Assembly (NCBI GenBank): GCA_014529385.2
Contig: CM043967.1
Span: forward strand, 86,289,278 to 86,353,277
Direction of reading: 5' to 3'
DNA length: 64,000 bases
Origin: Adiantum capillus-veneris
Taxonomy: Eukaryota > Streptophyta > Polypodiopsida > Polypodiales > Pteridaceae
Under the pieces are notes generated by a model, which was given only the letters and a program-made list of their open reading frames with translations, made no database searches and was not told where the DNA came from. Positions 38,250 to 49,800 of this stretch are shown one piece after another; the stretch's first letter is position 1; the number at the start of each line of letters is the position of its first letter. The translations under genes and the position numbers were made by a program.

Positions 38250-41200
38250 ACATGACATGAAACAGATGGTGGAAAGACTGGCAGCCCAATAACTCCAGAT
38301 GGCTACATGGTGTGAGACAAGACAATGAGAAAGAGGGTGCCCCCCCTCCTATATATAGGAGAATAGGGGCTGGTCGGGCCATAATCCTCAATATAGCCCA
38401 ATGACCTAAAAATATGACCCTCCAATATAGATGGGGGAATATGTGACCAAAACAGGTCTAAAGTGGGAAATGTGATGAACAACCCTAAGTGTGCCTGAGA
38501 TCCCTGTCCAGAAGGTGTACGGGTGGCCAACCCACAACCAAGGACCAATGCACGTGATGTGTGCGAAGCCTGTAGACAGTGTGCGAAGCATCTGGAGATG
38601 AAGAATCTCACAAAGAGCTCCTGGGACATGCCTAGACGTGTTCGCTCCGCTCAAAACAATCCAAAACAGAAAATTACAAAATGGTGTTTTTCTGCAGGTT
38701 TAGGGTTTCGCACCTAAACTGCAAGAAATCACCAGAGGAGCCTCCTTGGGATGCAAGTACAGGGTTTTGAGCACCCGACAGTGGCAAAACAAAGAACTAC
38801 AGCACGCTGAAATTCTGTTATAGCTCACCAGAAAGCTTCTAAATTGTGAAGGAATCCGTCCTAGACATGTACTTGACCTACAGGGGTTTTGGCGTCGTTA
38901 CGTCGCCGAAATTGGGTCAAAAATCTACAATTTCAGTTGTCACAAACTGCTGACGTGTCAAAGCCCTGAAGAAGGGAGCCAACTTGCAGATGTCGGCCGA
39001 GGGGCCTAAACCCTAAGAAGAACAAGTAACAGAAGAGTTCCTACCAACATATGGGGACCCCCTCCGATGGGGCCACAAGTGACATAAAGGATTAAAATAA
39101 AGCAGGACCCGCACACACACAAATTGATGACGTGGCAAATTTTCGAAAATCGACATGATGATGTGGCAGCCTGTACGGATTTTCGCATTTTGCGCTGATT
39201 GCTGTACGGATTTCCGTGATTTGCGCTTGCAACTTTCTGGCATTGCTTTTGGACCAGAAGCTTTTGAGGTTGAAGGCTTTTCATGAAAACCTGCTTTTGG
39301 GGCCTAGGGCCTTTAAATATGAGGCTAGGGCTCATTCTCTGGCATGCTTCCTGGAGAAGGTGCAGAGTCTAGAGTACCAGCTTGTACTGTTTTGATGCAA
39401 TATAAAGAAACAACGAAAGGGGCATCAAGGTTTGGGGCCAATACTCTCTGGGGTGGAATTCCGCCACTCCGTGTCGCTTGTCGTCTCTCTCTTTCAGTTC
39501 AGTTGTTATTGAAGTGCTAAAAGTCTGTTCAGTCTATTCTTTTCTATTGGCACGTGGTGCCCGTCTTGTGACATCAGCCCTCGCCAAGTTTGGACTGCTT
39601 GTGAGAGTTTGGTCTAAGTGTTCGGATTGTCTATTTTCAATTGAATAAAGAAATACAGAAAGGGGCGCCAGTCTTTGGGACCTACAGGGTGTCGGTCTTC
39701 GTGTGCGCAATGACGATCTAGTCACTGGACGCATTCGTGTTCTCTTTTCTTCTCAATGCTCTATGCGCCCTCTACTATGTAGAGGCCAGTTATATGGTTC
39801 CACCGACGGGATAGCCAGTTTTTCTTCAAAAAGTGCAGTGTGGATTGTTGTGGGTGAAAGCAACACATAGCTCGTCAATATGGCAGAGAAGAGAGACCAA
39901 GTACCTGAAGAGGGATCTTCCTCACATGGCACAGAGAAAGTTCCTTCAACTCTTCAAGAAGAGGACAGGTTGTTTAGAGCTCAACTGCGTAGCTGCATGG
40001 AAATGTTTCAGTGGTTGGCCAACAATCCAAGGATGCAGGAGTTCTTACAGGTTCCTAGACACGATTTACAGACTCCGACAGAGGGTTTTCACGCTCCGGC
40101 GCAAGGCATGACTGAGCTATTGCAAGAAAAGGAGATTTCCCATGCACAGAGGTCTCATGATGCTGGAGGGAAAGCCCATGTGATTGAGCAACCAATGGTG
40201 AATTTGCTTTACCTGGGCAGGAACCGTTTGTAAATGGTCAAGGGTATAATGAACAGGCTATGCGTAAGACCCTTCCATTACCTACTTCATATCCTGATTA
40301 TTTTGGAGGTGGTTCAGTGTTTCAAGCTATGGCTGGACCTGCCACAAGTTATATGCCGGGCAATGTGTTTGTGAAAATGCAATTAGGCATGGTTAACCCT
40401 ATGTATGGGAACATGGGTGTCCAACCAAGTTTTCAGGGTGCGTATGGTCAACGAATGCCTAGAACACAACTTGGTATGGCTGGTTTTTCGCAGCCATATG
40501 CCCAAAATGCAGATATGACAGGTAAAACAAATGATGCGAGTGTTGGAATGGTCAATTCCGAAGCACCGCCACTTGTTTATGACAATTTGACTCCTTGAGT
40601 CAGCCTTAGGATTATAAGATGGGCAGGCTGTCTCACAGGCTTGGGCACCCCAAGTCGGGAATCTGGCACGACACACAAGAACCACTTTAAATACTTCACG
40701 ACTTTATCACACTTTAATAAGTGAATCAACACGGCCCGATGTAGTTCCGTGCCCAACGGTATTGGCCCCAAAACCTGGCGCCCCTTTCGGTATTTCTATA
40801 TTATAGCAAAGTACAATTCCCAAAGGGGTCCTCTACTCTGAGACTCTGCGTCCAGATGCCCTGAAGAGTGAGGCCCCTTGGGTTCTTTTTATTCTTACAA
40901 GGGATGCCCCAAAAGAAGAGCCCCAAAAACAAATAAACTCAAAAGCAAAATAGTCCCAAAAGCAATTAATCCCAAAAATCTACTAGCAAAAGCAACCATT
41001 GCAATTTGCGAAAAATCCATACAGTTCTACCACGTTAGCATGTTATCAACGCTTTTTGCAAAGGGTCGTACAGGCTGCCATGTCGTCAACTGTAAGCGCA
41101 AACTGCGAAAATTCTGACAAGCCATCGTCTATCTGCACTCTCTACCCGGGTGTGGTCACGCCACATCATCTGTTTGTGACATACCCTCCTCTTGAAAGAA

Positions 41201-44200
41201 TTGTAATCGCCCTCGATTACGCCTGCAAAATCAGACATAAGCCATAAACCAGTTCAGTAGACACTAACTCTACATATTGACGCACTATACGACACAAATC
41301 CAGCACTTGTACAAAGACGATAGTCACATTCAGATCACATCACATAGAATCTAGGATCGTGATTCCTAGCAACGTAACTACCAATCGTATCTAGATCTGC
41401 ACCGGACCTCACGGATGTCGATTTAACTAATCTATTGCGATCACGTCCGTAGAGTTCGTTCTAATCTAGGACCATGGCAACATATTTAGCAATCGCATCT
41501 AGATCTATCCCAGATCTCACTGATGTGGGATTGACTAATCCCATATTGCGATCACGTCCATAGAGTTCGTTCTAATCTAGGGAGACCGAAATGCTGCAGC
41601 CATTTGGTCAATCATTTCATTTGCGCTCAAGCACTGTTGTGTGCGAGTAATCATTTGGGGATCCCAATCCATAGCACACTAAGTTCATACTGAACAGAGT
41701 GGTTCAATCATTCTGTGTGGCCATCTCATCCCGCAGGAACTTTTGATGCGCTCACGATAGTTCCATTAGATCATTCGTGATTCAAAATTAATGATTCCTT
41801 TCATTGTCAGGTTCATTCTGGAGTTGTCATTGCTCTGAATTCATCATCATCTCATTAAGTTCTTCCAAAAAACATTAATTTCATACATAAATCAAATTCA
41901 TCTTGGGGAATTTCCATGCAGTTCACAAATCATACACTTAGTTCATATTGAACACAGTGTTTCAATCATCTAGTTATCTCATCCGTTGAGAAGTATTGAT
42001 GCACCTAGATCCCTATGTAGCCATCTCATCTTGCACAAACTTTTTAGAAAGTCCACAGCAAAAGCGCTCAATTTCCTCCTTGAAACTGATCTTCTTAAAG
42101 GATGAAGCAGGTAGGAAGACATCCCAAAATCTTTCACAGTAAGTATCCAAAGGTTCTGCCTTGACCATCCGAATATGATTCCAATCAGTAATCACGTCTC
42201 GTTCGTATTCTTGTGTGAGCCATGAAGAAATAAAGAGTTTCTTACGGTGCTTCTTTTTCTTAACAGGAGAGTGGACCACCATGTCCGTGCATTGCCTTTC
42301 AAAAAGGATGTTGCCCGTCTAATCTTGGAGTGCTCTGTATAGCGGCCTCTAGAAAATGCTATGTCAAACCGTTGGATAAAGGCTAAAGCCTTGGGAGCAT
42401 CTCGAAACCCTGAAAAGTACTCAAACTTTGCTGTCTATCCTCCCTCTTTGAATTCCTTGGCCTTTTTGCCCTTGTCTTCGAGAAAACTTTACTGATTGGC
42501 TCTGTAAAAGTGCTTCCTTTTTTAATAACGTATGGTCCTTTCCTCGCTTCTTGCCCTTTTTGTCCTCATCACTCGAGTCAGAAGAGGATGAACTCTTCGA
42601 GCTCTCAGAAGAAGATGAGGACGAGCTGGACAATCCTTCGAAGCATACACGCTTTTGTTTTTGGCATTCTCAAAAGAGGATTTTTGGCCCACGTAACCAG
42701 GGAAGTCAGTTCCCTTATTACGTTTCTTCAGTTGCTTCTTCTTTACCCCCAACAATTGGTTGACTCTTCTTTCACCCACGTCCTCCAGTTCATCTTTAGT
42801 AAACATCCATGGGGCAGGAGGTTTCTTGAGGGCTTACTTTATTGGGGAACCGATGGCTTTCTGCCATTGGGAATGCACCTCATCAATCGGTGCCGAGGCA
42901 AAAATTTGGCATACTGGGGATCCTTTGCAAACTGAAGCATCTACTTTGCACAATCATCAACCTGTTGTTGACGCTGCATTTCCATCAATTGATATCCCGT
43001 AGAACAAGGTGGCCCGTAATCGGGATCTGCTGATCCGTTTGAATTTCCCGTGATGTCTCCTGTTTCTAAAGTGTCAAGAGGGTTCGTCTCATTCTTGCGA
43101 GATTCGTCGTTTGAATCCATGTGTGTCACGGTAAAAGGATCGGATTACCCGGTAGAAGAGAAGTTGGCCATGCTCTGATACCATTGTCACAGGCTTGAGC
43201 ACCCCAAATCTGGAATCTAGCACCACATGAGAGAACCACTTTAAATACTTCAAAACTTTATCACACTTTAATAAGTTAGTCGACACTGCCCGGCGTAGTT
43301 CCGTGCCTAGAGGTATTGGCCACCAAACCTAGCGCCCCTTTCGGTATTTCTTTATTATATTAATGCTTGACCAAAGTACAACTCCCGAAGGGGTCCTCTG
43401 CTCTCAGACTCTACGTCCAGATGCTCAAAAGAGTGAGGCCCCTTGGGTCCTTTTTATTCTTACAAGGGATGCCCCAAAAGCAAAGCCCCAAAAACAGTTA
43501 AACTCAAAAGCAAATTAGTCCCAAAAGCAATTGGTCCCAAGAATCTGCCAACAAACGCAGCCAACGCAATTTGCAGAAAATCCATACAGCTCTCCCACGT
43601 CAGCATGCTATCAACGCTTTTGCCAGAGGGTCGTACAGGTTGCCACGTCATCAGTTGTCAGTGCGAACTGTGAAAATTCTACAACGTCATCATCTGTCCG
43701 CAGTCTCTACCCGAGTTGTCATGCCACATCATCTGTATGTGACACAGGCAGTGAAGTTTGAAACTTTCAGGGGAACTGAAGATCAATTGAAGGCTTTGAC
43801 CTTCATACAACAGTTTCATGCAGCTTATGCGGGAGAAAACTTCACGAAGTCTTCGAAGATACGCAAGGCTGCCACTTTCTTGAAAGGAAATGCGCTTCAA
43901 TGGTGGACCACATTGTTGAATCAGGGTCAAGCCCCTACAACGTGGGTCCAGTTCAAACATCTTTTTGCACCTGCATGGCTTACAAACACTTTTGAAGTGA
44001 ATGTGATGACGTAATGGCACGAGTTGAATGCTAAAAAATGTGTGAATCTTGATGAGTACAATAAACAGTTCTAGGCCGCATTGTTGTCAGTAACCTCCTA
44101 TAGGTTTGTGCCATTGTCAAAAGAGATTGAGAAGTATTGTTGCGGATTGCCCAAGAAGATCAAGGACTACTGCACAAAGACTATTGTCATGAATATGGCA

Positions 44201-46804
44201 CAATTGATTGAGAATGCGAGAGTGGCCATCAATCTATCGAAAGGATATTCCGATGGATTTAATAGCAACAGTTTTCAACAAAGAGCATTGTTGCAGCAAA
44301 GTCTTCAAAGCCTCCCCCAAAGAAACTCTCCACTGATGAAGCTAACACGTCCAAGAAGCAGTCTTAACCTTCTTTTGGGCGAGGACAAGGATAGAAAAGG
44401 CATTTTTTCGGCAAATCTTTTGAAGAAAGAAAAGCTCCAAGAGAGGCCAAGAAATGTTTCATTTGTGAACAGGAGGGACATTTTGAGAATGAATGCCCAC
44501 AAAAGAAGTCACACGAAAAGGATAACAAGTCAGGGCATAAAGGAAAGAAGCCAAAGCCCAGGGCAGAACTTGTCCCAGATTTGGTTGGTGACCAATCAAA
44601 CATAGATGCCACAGAGTTGTGCAGAGCTTGAGGCAAAGTTAGACCAAACAATATTGGTTTTCTTTGATCCAGGAGCCCGTGCAAATTTCATCTCACTAGA
44701 ATTGGCATCAAAATTGGACATTCGTGCAGAGGAGATGGGTATGACAGGTGAAGCATGTTTGGCATGCCCAGGTCATTCAAAGCTTGTTACTCCCATTCTA
44801 GGGAAACTTCGTTTGCACATTCAAAGTTATGTGGATGCATAAGAATTCCATATTATGCCACTTGAGGGTTGTGATGTGTTATTGGGTATCGCATGGTGTT
44901 ACAAGTTGCATAATATGGTGGATACTTACAACAAAAAGATTGGTGAGTCTCTTCCAATTGTTTCTGCTTCTGCTATTTCTTCTGTAATAAAGAATCGTCT
45001 TTCTGCGTACTTGATCTTTGCAAAAAAAGTACCTGGAGTTGTATCTAATTTATCTACCTTGGATAACGATAGGTCAACTTTTCTAAGTGGTTTCCGTGAT
45101 TGTTTTTCGGACTCTTTGCTAGGGGAATTACCTCATCAGAGACCTAAGGATCACACCATAGATCTTGTGCAAGGTTCTAGTCCACCAAACAGATCACCGT
45201 ACAAGGTTAGTGCAATCCAGCAGAAAGAGATTATGAGTCAAGTCAACGAGCCTTTAGAGAAGGGGCTGATTCAGCCCAGTTCATCCTCTTTTTGTTTGCT
45301 TGTACTCCTAGTGCTAAAGAAGGATGGTTCATGGCGCATGTGCATTGACTACTGCGCTTTGAATAAGAATACCATCAAGCACAAGTTCCCCATACCAAGG
45401 ATAGATGACATTCTTGATCGTCTTGAGGGAGCGTCATTGTTTATCAGGATAGACCTAAAGAGTGGGTACCTTCGGATACGCATTAGGCCAGAAGATGTGA
45501 ATAAGACTGCATTCAGGACAACATTTGATCTCTACGAGTTTCTTGTCATGCCATTCAATCTCACAAATGCTCCTGCCACGCTCAATAGAATGATGGATAG
45601 AATATTTAGACCACATAGAAACTTCATGGGTACATTAATAGGCTACTCATTAATGCAAAGAAGAGCGAATTCTTTTTGGAAGAGATTTACTACATTGGGC
45701 ACATTGTTTCAAAGGACGGGGTACGTATGGATCCCGCCAGAGTGGAAGCAATTAGGTCATGGCCAGACTTGAAGTCCGTACATGACATTCAAAGCTTTCT
45801 AGGCTTATGTTCCTACTACAAGAGGTTCGTCCAAAATTTTGTTGAGATTGCTTCTCCACTCCATACGCTACGAAGGGAAAAAAGTTACTTTCAAGTGGAC
45901 AGCCAAGGAAATTCTAGCCTTCAAACACTCGAAAGAAAAGCTCACTTCAGATTCGGTAATAATTTTGCCAGCTCTTTTGAAACCTTTTATGGTTCAATGT
46001 GATACATGTGGCCACAGCCTTGGTGCAGTTCTAATGCAAAATTCTTTTGAAGACTGAAAAGAACTTGCAAGTTTATGAGAAGAATTGTTGGCAGTAATTC
46101 ACGCCCTCACTAGTTGGAAACACTATGTGCTAGGGGCTAATTTTTTTGTCCAAACAGATCATCAAACCTTGCAATACTTTCTCATGCAAACAAAGTTGTC
46201 TGAGAAACACATGCGATGGGCAAACATCTTGTCAATGTTCCATTTTCACAATGTGCATGTGGAAGGGAAAAGAACATGGGTGGCTAATGCGTTGTCACGA
46301 AAGCCCCAAATTTCAGCAGTGTCAATTCCGTACCATTGTGAACTAGACGAAATGAAGAGACAATATGCTGAAGATTCAGATTTTGCAAGAATTTACGATC
46401 AGCTTGTTGATGGGCAACATCATGAACACTACATGCTTAAGAATGACTTTTGCATGATGCATGGAAAGTTATGCCTTACTAAACAATTACGGCTCAGGGT
46501 TTTGATGAAATGTCATGCTCCACCATGTGCTAGAAATCGTGGAATTGATGCGACAATGAAAGGGGTTGAGGCACTCTTCTTATAAGGATTCTAGTTACTA
46601 ATCCTTAATTGAGTACTTAAATTCATGATTAAGACATTAGAAACTTAAACTTGACTCAGTGATAAGACTTAGGAAACTCTGTGTTTGATTCATTGAAACT
46701 GTGATACAAAGGCTCCTTATATAAGAGATGAATAGGTTCCACTTATGGGACCACGTCCGATGGGGCCTAAGTGACCTAAAGGCCTTAAAAATTAAAGCAG
46801 GGCC

Positions 46805-46844
<40 letters not shown>

Positions 46845-49800
46845 AAGCGTAATAACTGATGACGTGGCAGCATGTACGGATGTAAGGTGCAACACAAGTG
46901 AATGTTGAACTTTGCTCAAGATGAGTGCTCCGAACTATGCTCAAGGTTCCTTTTACTTAGAGAAGGGAGTCTTCAGTTCTTTATGAGAGAGTGCAAGTGA
47001 TCACAAACAAAGTGAATGAACGCTGTGAAAGAAGGTGCTAAGACTGAGAGATAGAGAGAGAAGAGATTACGTCACCAAGAAGTTGTCAAACCCTCCTCCA
47101 AGGGCCCCACTCTCGATAGCAAGAGCAGTCTATGCTATTGATTGCACCATCTGGTACAAGATGCTGATGCAAGTCGTGAGACTATGATGCAAGGTGGATC
47201 TAAACTTGGGGACGACGGCGACAACGAGGATGGCGACGACGACGGATGAAAATGCTATATTCAAGGCTGTTCCTTATCTGCTGAATTCTGTTGTTGCAAA
47301 CGCTGCCCTTGCTGGTGCAAAACGCTGCTTTTGCTACTCAAAAACAATAGATGCTGCAGGTGCAAAAACGCTGATTTGATGTCTTCAAAACGCTGGACTG
47401 CTAGGCTCAAATCGTTGATCTGCTGCCTATGAAAACGCTGGTCTGCTGCAGCCAAAAACGCTACTATGCAGGCTGGGAAATGTTGTAGTACAATGCTGAA
47501 AAACACTGTGGATCAGTGCTGAAAATCGTTGTTGTTCAATGCTGAAAATCGCCAGTGAATTCAGGCTGAAAACGCTGGCTTTCTTGCTGAAAAACGCTGG
47601 CCTTTAATGTTGGAAAACGCCAGGCCTTCAAGGTTCTTGCTTGAGCGAGAGAGATATGCCTGTTGCAAGTCTTTTGCCTGTGCACTTCTTCCTCTTCTGC
47701 CAGAAAGTGCTAGTGCTAGGTTTGCTTATATATTCACTTAGTCAAAATGCCCTACCCACTTCCCGACAAAAGTCACTAAATAAATAAGTGAAAAATGTCA
47801 AAAATAGGGAAAGTAGGTTTCTGCCCTGTAAAATGATCCTGATGGAATCTCATGGGAATGTTGATGATCATGTTGTGTGCAACTAGAGGATATGCATCTA
47901 CTCTAAGTATCTGGACATGCACGGTCTGCGAACACACTCACAAAAGTGCCAGATCACTTCCTATTCCAAACTGACTTGACTAAATTGAACCCTGGTCATG
48001 CTGTAGCTTGTCCACGGACACATATGGTTGGATGTGTCAAGTGACATCCCCTCCTTTTCAAAGTGAGGTACTGGTACCGAATTGTATAGCGTCGAGGGAG
48101 ATCACCAATTGCATCTGGAATCCTAGAAAAGACTCTTCGCCGACCAACTCTGATGTGTGGGTCGTGCGATACTTGAACTTCACAAAGGTCTGCAATGCCT
48201 TCTTCTTTGGGCCGCACCGAAAGCGACACAAAGTCATCTTCAATGCTTCCACTTCGTCTATAATCATGCGTCTACCTTCTTCAAGAATCTCCGAGGCTGA
48301 AAATTCATGAAACCACTTCCAACACAAAAACATGAACATACCCATTCCATGTAAAGTGACTGAAAAAAATCTCTTCTTCTCTAAAGACTATGCATGCAAT
48401 GTAGATGAACATAGAGACGGAGTGCCAAACCATTCATCAAACACACGCAAACAATGGGGTCGAATCGTGACTTTCTGATCTAAGTCAATCAACTGTAGCA
48501 AATCACAATGGAAATGCCGATGCTTGATGCTCAATCCTTCTTGAGCTCTTTCTACAACTGTGTCATGCCAAGGAAGAGACATGGAATGTGACTTCCTTGA
48601 ATGCATACTTTTCAGCTTTTCATCAGAAATCCGCATACATCCGTGCTCATTCATGAGTGAATCGTGCTCAGTGAACAATATGTCATGCCTTTGGAAAGGG
48701 ATCACATAAAGACGCTAACTAAAATACAGGAAACGATCACGAATGAAACACTCGAACAATGCGTGCTAACTAATCATGCGAACACATAGTACTTCCTGTG
48801 GGGGTTCTTTGGACCTAGGCTCGAGAGCCAAGATCGGTTCTTCGTGATTGATCGAATCTGCAAGGAGGTTAGCTTCACTACAGAAAGTATCAACTAACAC
48901 ACCATCCTTGTGAACAATCACATCATCTTCATGCAAATCATCATGCTTGTGAGAAATCACATCTTGATCAGCATGCTTGTCCTTATTATCCAAATCATCA
49001 TGCTCGTCATTATCAATTCATCATGTTTGTCATTATCATGCAAATCATGTGTGTCATGCTTTGGAGAAGACGAGACTGAGAGAGTCTCCTTCTCCTGAAT
49101 CCGTTCAATCTTCGCCTAAAATGAGAGATGGAGAATGAACAACTTGCTCTCCACGAATGACAAGGGGAGAGTCACTTTTGGCATTGAAAATGTACGTATT
49201 TTTTGCCCAATCAATGAGAGGGTTATGCTCACGAAACCATCGAATGCCCAAAAGCATATCACGTCCTAAAAGAGGAGAGACTACAAATTTTCTGCGGAAG
49301 GACACTTATTGAACAGTGAACAAAACATCCAGGCACTCTTGCGTGATGAGAGAGTCCATACCGAGAGAGAAGCCAGACACCTCGAAAGGAGATTCTTGCG
49401 AACCTCCAAGCGGGCACTTTTGACAAGAGAGTCACTAATAAATCATGCATACTGCCTGGGTCAAACAATATCACAAAAGGCTGACCATTCACATGACCAG
49501 AACCCTTAATGAGAGACTCATCAATGGGAGGATCATGAGAGACTTGGGTCACACTCGTGTTTTCATTTATTGCATCGACAGAGGAAGTGGGTTTTGTGGG
49601 TGCTTTGGGTTCATTCGATTCAAGCTTAGGACATGTTCTTTTTATGTGACCCTTGATGTGACAATGAAAACAACGACCTTTCTTAGAATAAGTGCTTTGC
49701 TCTTCCGACGTGATGTATCTACCTAAAATTCCTTGTTCTACCTTTTCATCTGGAGTGAGCTTAGGTTTAGCAATTGTGTTAGCCTTACCCTTAGGTTCAC

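Larger units (their letters stand above)
19030..38612 (-). mobile_element. E3: non-coding LTR element (minus), outermost of the nested stack
   Basis: LTRs at 19030-19527 and 38136-38612 share TGTCARAGTGTGCAG, a long GA tract, tatataggagaatagggg and gaagcatctgg. The primer site for tRNA-iMet lies just left of the right LTR, and a C-rich strand (minus-strand purine tract) lies just right of the left LTR, so the element reads minus. Flanks AGGAG and AAGAG match at 4 of 5 bases. Without E4 and the MITE, the interior is only about 1 kb and shows no gag or pol, so it is a non-autonomous (TRIM/LARD-like) element. Confidence 0.85.
40629..43744 (-). mobile_element. E7: gag-only, internally deleted gypsy element (minus), TSD CAGGC
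   Basis: LTRs 40629-41181 and 43185-43744 (plus-strand ends TGTC(TC)ACAGGCTTG / TTTGTGACA or TATGTGACA). Perfect CAGGC at 40624-40628 and 43745-43749. tRNA-iMet primer site at 43172-43183; purine-tract complement (taccctcctcttgaaag) after the left LTR. The interior (2.0 kb) holds a broken gag of the E2/E6 type and no pol. LTR modules are related to E2. Confidence 0.93.

Noticed and set aside
46637-46897. Protein with VCVCVC repeats
   Set aside because: Product of a (CA)n microsatellite within an LTR.
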